Shown: positions 29,066 through 40,510 of the stretch, piece after piece
Layout: every line of letters starts with the position of its first letter
How positions within the stretch are numbered: position 1 is the stretch's first letter
Assembly: GCA_023212725.1 (NCBI GenBank)
Contig: JALBYF010000020.1
Span: forward strand, 124,001 to 188,000
DNA length: 64,000 nt
Direction: 5' to 3'
DNA from: Tranzscheliella williamsii
Taxonomy: Eukaryota; Basidiomycota; Ustilaginomycetes; Ustilaginales; Ustilaginaceae
The notes under the pieces: model-generated
The model's input: only the letters and a program-made list of their open reading frames with translations
Told to the model about the DNA's origin: nothing
The model's database searches: none
Made by a program: the position numbers and the translations under genes

Positions 29066-31357
29066 ATCTCCGGCAGGTTCCCCCTGTATAGCATCGAATC
29101 ATAGACCTAGCCCTTCACGCATCGTGCTGGCGACTGATTGCGTAGGGAGACTGTATGTAGGCCTACGCCGTGCTCTGCCAGACTCGAGAACGTGCAGTGG
29201 GCTTCTGTGGGGTAGGAGTCCATCGAGCGCTAGTGACGCGCGAACCGGCAGACAGCGGCAAGCGGCTCGCGGAGCCTGCTTCAGCTCGTCTAGCTCCCTC
29301 AGCTGAGAGCGAGAGGTGCGACCCTGGGTCAATCGCCTGTGCCAACGCTTCTTCTGTGCAGTGGCAGCAGCTACCGAGCTATCCAGCGCTAGCCAAGGGC
29401 ATTCCTTGCAAACAGTGGGTGCCTCATTGCTTACTTATCAAATGCAGACGGCCGCCAGCCGCGGCGTGCGGGGGTAGGATGCGGGAGCGAGCGCAAAGGA
29501 ACCTGCCTGCATCTCGCCTCCCCGCACAGGTGGTGCGGTTACCTATGGACGGAATTCCTTCTGAAGCATCCGCCCCTTACCTACATGGTCTGCGTGCCTG
29601 GCGACCGGCGAAAAACCACGAGCGCAAAGAAGGATCACCGCATTCTGACGTCGCTTTGCCGGTGTGCAAGCCAGAGCGCAGCCGGCACGACACGTCAGCC
29701 CCAAGTATGGAAACGGACTCAAGGCACGACAGCATTGGCAACTCAGAGACGGACCGGCAGCATCGCTTTGCTCAACTCATCCGTTCATGAAAAAATGACG
29801 CAGTGGATGCCGGAAGGGTGGTGGGCCACGGGGGAGTCGAGGCGAGGGGGGCTCAACGCCCACCTAGCCGAAGGAAGACCAGCCGCCAACGAGGGCCTGG
29901 CAGCAACTAGTCCGCAGTTCGCTGCGCGCGCAGGACGGCACCATATGCAGCCATGTTCCACTACCGTAGCCGGTCTGCAGATTCCGCAAAGAGGCGCCCT
30001 CGCAATCAGCAATGTTTGTTATCTGCTGTCGCTCATTGCCATCTTCCGCCCTTCGGCCCTTCGGCCCTTTCGCCCCTTCGGCCCTGAGCCCATCGTCCCA
30101 CCAACTCAACAAGTACGGAGTTTCAATTGCTACCCGTACCCACCTTCGGTTCGCTGGCTTGTTCTCCTCTGGCTTCTTTTCCGTCCCGGCAGCCCGTCGT
30201 GCATCACAATGCATCCTCACCTTCCACAGATTGCGTGCCAACGTGTGCTCAGAAGACACAGCGTGGGCGCAGCGTGAGCGCCTAGCCTAGCGCGCTGCTA
30301 CGGAAGCCTCGCCAGCTCGAAGCTCGCTGCTGACGGAATCACGCACGCTGATGCTGCCGATGCAGACCATTTCCATCCAAGACATTCGCTTTCGCATTCG
30401 CTTTCCCATTCGCATTCGCATTCGCAGTTCTAGGCGCCCTTGCCTTTAGTGCATTTGTCTGCTTCTTGCTTGCTTGCCTGAGCCGCCTTGCTCCGGCCTG
30501 CGCCTCCCTTTGGCGGTGGCCCACGACTCGCCGCGCTGCGCTCATGGGATTGCCACTCGGTCAATCCCTTCTCCCGCCTTGCGCGCAGCCAGTCCGAGCG
30601 TGCTGGTGTATGGCCGACGTGCACGTCGTTGCCGCGTGATCTGCAGCCCTGCCGGCCTCCTCTGTCCTTGTCTCACTTGGTTTTTCTTTCTTGCCTGCTG
30701 TGGTTCGCTCCTCATCGCGTGGCGTGCGGTAGCCGCGGAACCGTCCAGTCCAGCCCACCGACGGCTGCGCTTGTGGCCTAGCATCTGCACGCCGCTGCGT
30801 GCACCCGTTTAGCTCTATCCCCCCGTTTTCTTCTGGTGACCCGCCCGTCCCGCCGCGCTCGCACTCGGTTGCCGGATCTCGAGATCGAGGCGCCATTGTT
30901 CCTGCTCACCCACTCCCGCAGCAGGACTGCCCCTGCTCATCTAGGCTACAACTGGCGCCCTTCTCATGCACAGGGCAACGTCTACCCAATAAACCGCCGA
31001 TCCTTCCTCGTCTTCATGCGTTGCTAGTGGCGGCCCACTTGACAGCGCGATTCATGCCACCCTCTCAGCCTGAGATCCGCTAGGTCCCGACCCACCTTGC
31101 CAGTTCCCACCTGCCCTCAACGCTATCCCTCCCCGTCGTCTACCTCGAGCTTTCGTCCATCTCCCCCTCTTCTCGACGTCAGATAGGGCTAGAAGACGCG
31201 CCCTTGTCGCCACCTTGCCTACCAGCGTACTCTTGGCCACATTACCGCTTCATCTGTACGCCGTTTCTTTCCCGCACGCTCGGCTTGGTGGGGCATCCTC
31301 CGTTGAAGCAGGTCACGCCGCTTCTTCGGCGGTCATTACTGCTGTGCGACCCCTTCG
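29066..31357. other. 2.3-kb gene-free region upstream of Zn2Cys6 gene
   Basis: Open frames here, such as 29170-29790, have no recognisable features and skewed composition. The region has short C/T-rich runs, imperfect CTTCGGCCC repeats near 30050-30090 and CATTCGC-type repeats near 30380-30425. The unusually long spacer suggests an extended regulatory region or long 5' leader for the downstream regulator. Confidence 0.5.
30380..30426 (+). repeat. Short CATTCG(C)-type tandem repeat
   Basis: Several imperfect copies of CATTCGCTTTC / CATTCGCATTCG in about 47 bp. Low-complexity, no evident function. Confidence 0.55.
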
Positions 31358-33820
31358 ATGACGACGAGCGCTCGGCGCCAACTCTTCAGACGCTCCAAGG
31401 CTGGCTGTTGGAACTGCCGGTCCAAGAAGAAGAAGTGCGACGAGGCTCGTCCCCACTGCACCCGTTGCATTCGTGCCGGCGAACCATGCCGGTATCCTGA
31501 TCCCAACTCTGAGACTGCCGTCGAACCACCACCGCCGCCGCACGGCTACCTCTCGCCGTCGCCGTCCGCTTCTGCTTCGTATCCGGCTGCGCTCTCTGAC
31601 CATACCGCACCGCCGCTCCGGGCGCCCCCTATGCCTGTACCGCTGCAGCCGCATCCGCATCGACAGCATTTGACTGAGACATGCCTTCCTCGACACCAGC
31701 AGGACCTACCGCAGCCCTCGCAGCATCGCCCGCCGCCGCCGGCCTATTCTATCGCCCATGGCTCCTTCGCCCCTTCTGCCGCGACGCAGTGGGACGAAGA
31801 GCACCAGCAGCACCTGTACAAGCGTACGCGATACGAGGACTTTTCGTCTTCGGCTTCTTCCAACTCCTCGTCGGCGGCTTACCAGGAAGCCTCTTCGCGT
31901 TCGCGGCATGCTTACGAGGCCCATAAGCGCTTATCCTCCGGTGCGTCCCACGAGGGTTCTCTGAGCAAAGGCAAGGAAAGGGACGCCAAAGGCAAGCGCA
32001 GGGACGTGCTGCCAGCCCTCGTCCACCTGCCCTCGTCTTCGCAACCTTTGCCCACCACCTCCACTGCGTTCCCAGCGCTGTTCCCTAGAAACGAGTCCCA
32101 AGGCCCGTCGTCGTCTCCCGTTTCGAGCCGGTCGGATCACACCTCGCCACGCTCACTGACCAGCCCGATATCGACCAGCCGCAGCGTACTCGCCGGACAG
32201 GCCACGGGGGCCACTACCGTCGAGTCGACTGCTTCGCAGGACTCGCGGCTTGCCATCTGCACGGCCTTTTCGGCGCTCCGTTCCCAGCCCGCGCAAGGCA
32301 TACAGGACGGCCACGCCCCCGACAGGCTCGTCTTTGACTATACATCCGCCGAGCCGGATCCGGAGCCGATCTTGCGCTCGCTCGACCCGGCGGCGCTCGC
32401 GCAGACGTGCGCCGGGTCCCAGGCGTACTTCTCCTTCCTGCTCAAGGTGGCCAGGCTCTCACAGGGCCAGGCGATGGCGCATGCCCTCGCTGCGTTGGTT
32501 GCCACCCAGCAGGGCCATCATTCCGAGACCGCCATCGACGGTCCAGACGGCCCGCCTTCCTCTAGCAGCGACGGGCAGCCGCCATCTCTGCCGCCGGTGA
32601 CGTTGGCCGGCTCGATCCGCCCGACACACGAGGCCGAGGCGCACAAGACAACCGACCGCAGGGCAGCGCTGCTCGACCTTGCCGACCGCCACCACCTGGC
32701 GGCGATCAAGGCGTTGCAGAACCAGCAGCAGCCGAACCGGCGGCGGCGCTTTTCGATCATCGAGACGTCGAGTCTGGGCGACGAACTGCCCGTGGCGAGC
32801 AACGCGGCGGTGATGGTGCTGCTCATTCACGCATGCCACCTGGCGGGCAAGAGTCTGATGCTGCCCTCCTACTTGAATCAATGCGAGCAGTTTCTGGCCG
32901 AGGCGCTAGAGCATGTCACTTCGCATCGCCTCTTCCCGGCGGCCGGCGGCGACGGTGTGCCAGACGACGAGGATGCGCCGGATCTCTCGCCGACCAACAT
33001 GCCGCCGACCGCAGTGCTGCGGATGCTGGGAACCGTGGTTGGGCTCTACGAGAGCTACCTGGCGCAGTACACGGCGTTGACCGACTGGGACTATAACCCG
33101 GCGCGGCTGGGGCGGCTGCATCCGCACGACTGGGCTGGGGCGGATGCTGCGCTGTTTCACACGGCGCGGCGGGGGGTGGCCGAGCGCGAATATGGCGTGT
33201 CGATGGTGACCCTGGAGCTTGTGGTCGAGACGCTGGACACGGTGCGTCGCTTCCAGCGTGCCGAGGCGGCCGCGTACGGCGAGCGCAACAGTTCGCGTGC
33301 TGAGGCGGAGGACAGTGCGGCGCTGCTCGAGAGCCTGGCGCTGCGCGAGGAGGTCGGGTTGCTGATAAAGGATCTCGAGGCTGGTACGTTTTGGCCGGGC
33401 GGGCTGGGGCGGGCGGACGCCGAGGAGGGTGACGAGGCACGCTCCGACGCGCCCGCAGAGCGACTGCGCCTCACCGACCGCCTCTTCCGCAACGCACTGC
33501 TGGTGGACCTGTACATTGCTGTCTTCAACGTCTCGGCCGCGACACTGGCAGTGCGCACACTCGTGGCGCACAGCGTTCGCCTCCTGGCCGCCGTACCCGC
33601 CCGCGCCGAACCCCGCCTCCTCTGGCCCCTCCTCGTCCTCGCCGCACACGCCCTCGACTCCGAACGCCCCGCCCTCCGCCGCTTCGCCCACCGCGCACAC
33701 GCGCGCGCTCGCGCACCCACCCCCGCCTCCCCAGAAGCCCTCCTCGACCGCATCTGGTCCGCCGCCTCCCCCTCCTGGCGCGACGCCGTCACCTACCTCG
33801 GCAGCCCCCTCCTCGCCTAA
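31358..33820 (+). CDS. Zn2Cys6 transcription factor
   Basis: 820 residues, single exon, ATG at 31358. Zinc cluster at the extreme N-terminus: Cys17, Cys20, Cys27, Cys34, Cys37, Cys44 (GCWNCRSKKKKC then CTRCIRAGEPC), with spacing C-x2-C-x6-C-x6-C-x2-C-x6-C typical of the family. A long Pro/Ser/Gln-rich linker runs to about residue 300. The helical C-terminal half (for example SFLLKVARLSQGQAMAHALAAL) resembles the Fungal_trans_2 type regulatory region. The last 100 codons are extremely C-rich. Nuclear; targets unknown. Confidence 0.88.
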   Translation: MTTSARRQLFRRSKAGCWNCRSKKKKCDEARPHCTRCIRAGEPCRYPDPNSETAVEPPPPPHGYLSPSPSASASYPAALSDHTAPPLRAPPMPVPLQPHPHRQHLTETCLPRHQQDLPQPSQHRPPPPAYSIAHGSFAPSAATQWDEEHQQHLYKRTRYEDFSSSASSNSSSAAYQEASSRSRHAYEAHKRLSSGASHEGSLSKGKERDAKGKRRDVLPALVHLPSSSQPLPTTSTAFPALFPRNESQGPSSSPVSSRSDHTSPRSLTSPISTSRSVLAGQATGATTVESTASQDSRLAICTAFSALRSQPAQGIQDGHAPDRLVFDYTSAEPDPEPILRSLDPAALAQTCAGSQAYFSFLLKVARLSQGQAMAHALAALVATQQGHHSETAIDGPDGPPSSSSDGQPPSLPPVTLAGSIRPTHEAEAHKTTDRRAALLDLADRHHLAAIKALQNQQQPNRRRRFSIIETSSLGDELPVASNAAVMVLLIHACHLAGKSLMLPSYLNQCEQFLAEALEHVTSHRLFPAAGGDGVPDDEDAPDLSPTNMPPTAVLRMLGTVVGLYESYLAQYTALTDWDYNPARLGRLHPHDWAGADAALFHTARRGVAEREYGVSMVTLELVVETLDTVRRFQRAEAAAYGERNSSRAEAEDSAALLESLALREEVGLLIKDLEAGTFWPGGLGRADAEEGDEARSDAPAERLRLTDRLFRNALLVDLYIAVFNVSAATLAVRTLVAHSVRLLAAVPARAEPRLLWPLLVLAAHALDSERPALRRFAHRAHARARAPTPASPEALLDRIWSAASPSWRDAVTYLGSPLLA

Positions 33821-34629
33821 CCCCGCGCCTCTCGCCCCCGAGGCTGTACCGCACCTCTCCTAGCCCTTGCGCTCTGCACAGTCGGACACTATTTGCATAT
33901 ACGAATCGCTAATCTATTGCCCGGCCTTGGCAGCTGCCGGCCGGCGCCCCTACAGGAGACAGTTGACTCAGCGCGGCGTGGACGACCGCAAAGCCGCCCG
34001 AGCACCCGCAGCACCGCCGAGTCCGGGCTGGTCCAGATGTTGCGCCCTGCAAACCCCGGATGGCCCGGCGAGGCTGCCGAGATGGTAGAGCCAGGAGCAA
34101 CTGAGGAAGCACAATCCAAGTACTACTGGATCACCACGGCGCCGACCCTCTGCGTAATGTTCGGCATGCAAACATATTACCGGCACTGAATACATTGAAG
34201 GCGCACAAAGAGATGCATCTTTTTGACCTCGCTGCAAGAAGTCTCGGATTAGGATGATCTGACCCGCTGTCCAATGCTTCGATGGGTCCAGTGAAGAGGC
34301 ATGCGCCCAACAAACGAATACCCTGGCGTAACCCCGTGGAGGTCGACTCGTTTTGATCGCCGTTCCGCCTGTCCTCCTCCTTGCTGGCGCCCTTCAGTCC
34401 TGCTGGTCTGCTTCGCAGCCATTCACTAGGTTTCATCCCAAGTGCATTGAAGCGTGCGGCGCACTCCGCGGTACCGCCAGCGCCTTCGATCTAGACTAGA
34501 TTTGCTTCATGGGTTATATTACTGCCGAGCGGGCACAAGTAGAACACTCGCACCCTCTGCCAGAGCACTCGCATCCACTCCTCAATGGGCAACAGGAGAA
34601 GGGTGAAAGCGGAACGACGCGACGAGGGG
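33821..34629. other. Intergenic between convergent genes
   Basis: 809 bp; 3' flanks of two convergent genes. No supported gene or RNA. Confidence 0.55.
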
Positions 34630-35495
34630 CTACTGGTAAGGTGCGACGGCCATCTGCATCATCTTCAGGAAGCTCTCGTGTGTGCCGGTCTCGCTCATAT
34701 GATCAGCGCCTTCCTGTTCGTGGCGGAAACGGCAAATGCTGTCAGCCAGGATGCTGCGCAATCGAGCGCTAGGTTTACGGACGAACTCACGTTGAGGATG
34801 TAGAATGGGATGCTCATCACCCCGTTCATTTCGGCCTGCTGCAGCTTCGCGCCGAGCTCGTACTCTCCGTCGTCGGTTTCGAGCCATTTTTTGGCATCTT
34901 GTGCTGTGCTGAACAGGCCAAACTCCTTGGCCACGTCGGCAAGGTAGGAGTTGCTGGACATGTCTTGGCCATTGGCATGGAAGTCTGTGTACAGTCGGTC
35001 CATTAGGCGCACATGCAACGTCTCGACAGATGCAGCTGGATCATCGTTGACCAGCGAGCCTTTCTCTTGGTCGATCTGCGCTGCCTTGCAAACGAGCCGA
35101 TGCGCATTCCACGTCGCGCCGACCTTGCCCTGCGAAGTCCAGTCGAACTTGGGCATGGCTAATTCGTCCGCAGCCGCCGCAATCTTGGCGTCGAACGCGT
35201 CGAGATTGCCGCCAAACTTGGACTTGTAGTAGAACTCCTTGGTCGGCGGTGCATTTTTCTCGTATGGGGTCGTCTCGATGCGGTCGTAGAACTTGTCGGG
35301 GGTGTCGAAGTCGGTAGCAGGCAGTCGTGGATCCAGGATGTAGGGTTCGAGTTTTAGCACGGTACGGACGTAGGGTGCAATTTGCGTTTTGTAGTCGTCC
35401 GACAGGAGGAATTCCTTGAAACGACGAGAGCCTACAAAACACCAGGGACACAGGACGTCGGTTACGATCTGGACTTGCAGCTCTGGCTTGGACAT
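34630..35495 (-). CDS. DsbA-fold thiol oxidoreductase (FrnE-like), two exons
   Basis: Exons 34791-35495 and 34630-34713 with a 77-nt intron (GTGAGT...ACAG, phase 0) give 262 residues. The redox motif CPWC is in DVLCPWCFVGSRRF at the N-terminus, the signature of the DsbA-like FrnE/HCCA-isomerase group. The cis-Pro region SIPFYILN sits just before the intron, and exon 2 adds EGADHMSETGTHESF and the terminal helix. An ATG at 35582 would add 29 residues rich in Arg/Ser that could act as a mitochondrial presequence; I chose the ATG at 35495 because it directly precedes the fold. Substrate unknown; bacterial relatives act in polyketide or disulfide chemistry. Confidence 0.9.
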
Positions 35496-38485
35496 CCTGG
35501 CTTCTTTGGACAAGGGGAGTGCGCGTAGGATGGGCGGTATCGTGGAGGATGACGAGCAGCGTTTGTGGGGTCGGCGAGCCATGCAATGCCAGTTCACGAT
35601 TCCGCGCAACGTATGCACGCCGAATGTGGAGGCGCAAGGATGCCGCCCCTCTCAAAACGATCGGGCTTCGATCGGGCGGAGAGTGTATCCCTGTTAAGTT
35701 CGAACGCAATTAGGTTGCCCGGCTTGAACCCTTTTTTTGCGAACCGCTATGGCCGCGAGAGCCGCCTCGTATCTTCGACAGCGCATGCCCGTGCTTGGGC
35801 GGTGTGCTGGGCGCGGCGCTGGGCTCTCGTGGTACTTGAGCCCTGCCACATGAATGCTCCTGGTGACGAAACGCCAGTTTGTGAATTGTACGTCGACGAA
35901 ATCTAGTGCCTGTTTGGCTTGCTTCTGATTCGTCTTGATCGATTCACGCGCTATATCGGCGCCTCGCCACGATCGTAGGCTGTCAGAGCTGCGCTTCGAT
36001 CGGGAGGAATTCAAGAAATTTCCGACCCTGAATTGTCCGAGGCCACGTTGCAATCTTGTGCCTCATGATCAGCTGAGATGGATCGCCGGCTGAAGGTCCC
36101 ATGTTGCCGGCCTCTCTTTTCTGATGGCAGTCTCAAACCACGCGGAATGCGGTAGTAGAGCAGGCGAATTTCAGCAAGCTTGCGGGCGAAAGATCGGATC
36201 TGGACAGTTTGATCGATTGAGCTGAGCTGTCCCTTGAGCTTTCGTCCTTGCCACGTCTACGGCTGGGCAGCGTTGCCCAAGGGTCATGCTGAGGCGAGTG
36301 AACGGGCCGCATCGTCATCGGTGTCCAATGCAGCATGACACTAGAAACGTGCCTGTTCGTCTCCATGGTGGGCACAAGCTCCAACGGGCTTGTCAGTGCC
36401 TTGACTTGCGGCTCAAGAATAATTGTCTTGAGGCACTACACCCTGATGAGGGACATCTGCACATGAGATGAGGTTCTATAGGCGCCGATAAGATGAAGCC
36501 AGGGCGAGGCACTCACCTCGACGCATTCCAGTTAGCGTAGAGATTGTTCTGCGAACACGCCGTTGCCGACACGCGGCATCTGCGTTGGTGAATTCAGAAA
36601 CGTCGGCGGCCTATCAGCGATAGTTGTAAGGACAAGCGCGCCTGGTGCGTCAAAGCTTTGTTCGAGTGAAAGAGAACAAAGGCTGCTTGCTATCTTGGGC
36701 TACGTTCGAAGGCTGTCATAGGCTGCGGGTGGGATAGGATACCCCTTTCGCCGGTCCCTGAACCCCTCCTCTTTCACACTCGATTCATCAAAGCATTCCC
36801 AGTCCCGGTGGGAGGTTGAGGGATCTCCACGGACAGCTCTCGGCATGGACGCTGGCTGACTCGCCGTTACCACCAAGCAAGGCCAAGCCTCTCAACGCTA
36901 TCTCGATGGCTGCCGTGTGTAGGTACCACATCGTCCACGCCAGTGGTCACCCGGTCCTGATGAAGGGTTACCTCTGATTGCGCAGGCCGTTTCGATGTAC
37001 ATGTGCTTGACAGAGAACCGAGGACAGGTGACGAGGAGTTGAGCGCTTGCTTTGCGTATTCAACTTTGACACAGCCTTTCAAGCTTCCGTGTGGCCCAGG
37101 CTCAGTAATCACAATCTCATGAAAAGCAGGGTCTTGATTGTCAGGATTTCAAAACTCAGCCTTAAAGCTCTGTCGTTACGAGATCGACGTGCACACGAGT
37201 AATCTGTCCATTTGCGGGAAGCGAGCCGTTATCACTTTACGCGGACCAGGTGACGCAAATCTAACCATTCTGTGATTGTACGCAAGCCACGCTATGAAAG
37301 TCGTCATCGTTTCCACCGGCCGTTGCCTGTTGGCCGTCCAGGGTTGTGAAACATGTCTGCAGGTTCTCAAGCTCCTGTCACAAGACGCAAGGCACATGCG
37401 TGTGAGAAGCATCGCTCGCCGTACATTCCTGCCTGGCATCTGGCCTCCTGCTCCCGGGTCTCTCGGCGCCGAGGTCCCATCGCGAATCACATTCACCTCC
37501 GTTTGCGCTCAGGAGTTCCAAGTTTTATGCAGAAGCAGCAGGTAAAGCTCCGAGGCCAAGGGTGGGTGGGCCACATGTGAATGTCAATTGCGATCTCCGG
37601 TCCGATAACCCATCATTCTCTTTTCACGGTTACCGCCAGAATTTCATCGAGGACCCAGTCACAGTGTTGTCAGCCTGCCATGGCCAAGTGGGATGATGCT
37701 ATCGCAACCCCTTTTCTCTGCTCAAGTAGCATGCTGCGTGCGCTGCCAAACGGACGCATTCGACGTTGCTATATAACACCAGTGCAAAAGGGCTAGGCTG
37801 CTCTGCTCTTCTCCGCTCTGTCGAAAGCTGCAGGACGTGGTCATCTCAGAACGCGTCTGCTAGGCTGCCTGTTAAAGCTGACAAGGCGTCTTGTGATCAC
37901 AATTCCTGCGGCGAATCCCGCCTGACCCACAAAGACTCACTCCTAACTCCTGCGTTGCTTCTTCTCTGAAAGCCATCGGAATCCCAATTGCAGACGCAAA
38001 TCCTTCCCGGCTCTCACCGCCTTTCCTTTGCCGATCATTGCCTGCGCTCAACTGTGCCGCTTCCCGACCGACCTAAGCGGTCAGTCAGCAATTGCCGCCC
38101 GCCAGCAGCCGCCTGCACTCAGGGCATGAAGATCCATCACGGCCCGCGCTCGCGCTCCTCTTGCTCCTCGTCCTCTCCACCTCCCTTCGACCGCGTCCGT
38201 AAATACCGCCCTCCACCCACCTCGTTCCATTCCTCCGTCCAATTTCTCCACGAAGAATTCGGATCGCCTCGAACCAGCCAGGACGTCAAGAAGGCCTATC
38301 TCGACTCCCATCCCAACAGCAGCAGCAGCGGCAAGGACGATCACCACGCTCATCATCCGCCCTTTCCTCATCCTCCTCTCCATCCTTCTTCTTCCCCGCA
38401 CCGGTTCATCGTCGAGGTGTCTAGTCCCCAGATCTCCACCCCCTCCCTCTCTTCCAGCTGCAGTCATTCATCCGTCTCTTCCAGC
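35496..38485. other. 3-kb gene-poor region upstream of acyltransferase
   Basis: No ORF carries recognisable coding features and no tRNA was found. The last 350 bp are strongly pyrimidine-rich and could be the 5' leader, or coding sequence if the acyltransferase starts at the upstream ATG 38126. Confidence 0.5.
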
Positions 38486-40510
38486 ATGAGCGACCGCGCA
38501 GACCAAGCCATCATCCACCCTAGCCACGGCAGAGGATCAGCTGCGGACCAAGGCGCTGCGCTCAGAGCCGCCGCTGATCGCGAGGTGGGCCGCACTTCGG
38601 TCGATCATCGGGCGCCGCGCAGACATCCTAACGGCTCCCCGCTGACTTCGCCCAAGAACACACGCAAGGAGCTCCCCACATCGTCGCCACGACACTCTCC
38701 GCGAAGCACGCCTCGAGCCTCTCTGTCGGGCGGCAGAACCCCTCGTGACGAGCCAAAGGATAGCGCAGCCACCTCTCGACGTCAGTCTAAACGCTTTAGC
38801 CACGACGTGAGCGACTCCGAGCAGAAGACGCCACGCGGAACAGCGGCTGCTCAGGGCGAAGCTTTCCGACGAGGAGAAAAGCCACCGCTTCCCTCCCAGG
38901 AGGAGACCCGAGAGGCGCGAGAACGTCACCTCCGTGCCGCCTATGGATCCACGCCGCAACTGGGCAAGGGCTCGGCTACCAAGCCGCCCGTGTATCCCAT
39001 GACCGGCATCGACAATCTTGCCCTGCTAATGGAGGACGATGGTTACACCACCTCCTGCTTCTCCATCTACATGTTCCGCTCCGAGATCGACTTGGAAACC
39101 ATTGACCATTTCTTTGAGGTTCTGGCCGAGACCTACCCCAAGTATCGCTATGTGGTCGATCTGGATCCGAAAGAGTCCAAGAAGAAGGAAAAGCAGGCGC
39201 TGCGCGCGGACCCCAACGCCGAATCGACGCCTCCGGCTCCGCATCAGCCCGATGCTGGCCGCCGCACTCGATACGGTCGTGGACTCAAGGCGGGCTCTCT
39301 CTTTCAACCCGCCCGTTGGCGCTACGTCCCCGAGTTTGATATCAAGGAGAATATCGAACACGTCCCCCAATGTCCTGGCGGAGGAGATGATGCAGCGCTC
39401 AACAAGCTTGCCGGCCAGTTCCTCGGTCGTCACTTTGACTATTCCAAGCCGATCTGGGAGGCCATGGTGGTCAACGGCCTCAACACTAGCGATGGCGGCA
39501 AGAGTGCTCTGATGATCAAAATTCATCACTGTTTTTCTGACGGCCAGGGCATGATTCAGAGCTACCATGCTGCGCTCGGTGCCTTGGACCAAGGCGTCGG
39601 CATTCGCGAGATCCAACGCAAGGTCGACTCGACCGAATCGCATAAGAAGCCAGGCCAGCGGGGTGTTCAGCCTACCGTGGGCGGCACCGTCAAGCACGCT
39701 TTCCACTTGGTCCGAGGCCTCTACTTCCGCAGTCGCAAATCTTTCCTCTATCAGGAGAAGCGCGAGCGTGTCGAGGGACGGCTCTACTGCCACAGCAAAG
39801 GCATCAGCATGGACGATATAAAGATGATTCGCACGGCATACAGCAGTGAAAAGATGAATCTGACGCTTAACGACGTCACCTGTGCCATCTTGGCGAGGGC
39901 GCTGCGTATTGCATCCGAAAGGGTCGATCCTAGCCGAAGGCATAAGGACAAACGGGTGGCTGTCTTCATTCCGATCTCGGTTCGGCCCAAAGGCGACTGG
40001 TCGTTGAGCAATCATACCACCGGCTCGATTGCATGGTTCCGTTTCGAGAAGGAGGAGCAGCCCGACTTTGAGGCGCAGCTTGCGCAGGTCCACCGTGAGA
40101 TGGGTCGCATCAAGCGATCCTACGGACCCAAGCTGCTCTTCAACACGTTCAACGCGTTTTGCAAGCGTCGGATCACCTATTTGCCCAACTATCCTCTGAT
40201 CCGCCAGTTCTATTACCGCGCTTTCCGCGAGTATCACGTTTGCACCAACGTGCCCGGCCCACCCAAGCCAGTGGCGTTTGGCGAGCACGAGGCGTACAGC
40301 TACCATGTGCTGCCGCCTTCGAGTCCGGGCAAGGCGACGATGGCGATCGGCATGATCTCGTATGCCAACGACTTTTCGCTGGCGGTCTCGTGCGACGATG
40401 TGCCCGAGTTTGCGCATCTGGCGGAAGAAATCTGCAAGGCGTTCCAGGACGCAGGAACGCAGATCATCGAGGCGGCCAACCTGAAGATGAAGAAGGAATC
40501 GGAAAAGTGA
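38486..40510 (+). CDS. Wax ester synthase / DGAT-type O-acyltransferase (WS/DGAT family)
   Basis: Acyl-CoA dependent O-acyltransferase forming wax esters and/or triacylglycerol. The catalytic HHxxxDG is HHCFSDG at residues 347-353 of the 674-residue model. The N-terminal acyltransferase domain begins at DNLALLMEDDGY, and the C-terminal WS/DGAT domain includes VFIPISVRPKGDW and TNVPGPPKPVAF (family NVPGP). Residues 1-165 are disordered, Ser/Pro/Arg-rich. An in-frame ATG at 38126 would give 794 residues; 38486 is preferred because the intervening sequence looks like a CT-rich leader. The frame continues open past the stop for 192 codons (separate entry). Confidence 0.88.
   Translation: MSDRADQAIIHPSHGRGSAADQGAALRAAADREVGRTSVDHRAPRRHPNGSPLTSPKNTRKELPTSSPRHSPRSTPRASLSGGRTPRDEPKDSAATSRRQSKRFSHDVSDSEQKTPRGTAAAQGEAFRRGEKPPLPSQEETREARERHLRAAYGSTPQLGKGSATKPPVYPMTGIDNLALLMEDDGYTTSCFSIYMFRSEIDLETIDHFFEVLAETYPKYRYVVDLDPKESKKKEKQALRADPNAESTPPAPHQPDAGRRTRYGRGLKAGSLFQPARWRYVPEFDIKENIEHVPQCPGGGDDAALNKLAGQFLGRHFDYSKPIWEAMVVNGLNTSDGGKSALMIKIHHCFSDGQGMIQSYHAALGALDQGVGIREIQRKVDSTESHKKPGQRGVQPTVGGTVKHAFHLVRGLYFRSRKSFLYQEKRERVEGRLYCHSKGISMDDIKMIRTAYSSEKMNLTLNDVTCAILARALRIASERVDPSRRHKDKRVAVFIPISVRPKGDWSLSNHTTGSIAWFRFEKEEQPDFEAQLAQVHREMGRIKRSYGPKLLFNTFNAFCKRRITYLPNYPLIRQFYYRAFREYHVCTNVPGPPKPVAFGEHEAYSYHVLPPSSPGKATMAIGMISYANDFSLAVSCDDVPEFAHLAEEICKAFQDAGTQIIEAANLKMKKESEK

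Noticed and set aside
29170..29790. 206-codon plus-strand frame after galactokinase
   Set aside because: No motif, no plausible promoter, mixed composition.
30040..30430. Short repeats considered as CRISPR or satellite
   Set aside because: Units are too short and imperfect, without spacers; simple low-complexity DNA.
39026..40417. 463-codon minus-strand frame
   Set aside because: Antisense to the WS/DGAT acyltransferase; no recognisable domain.
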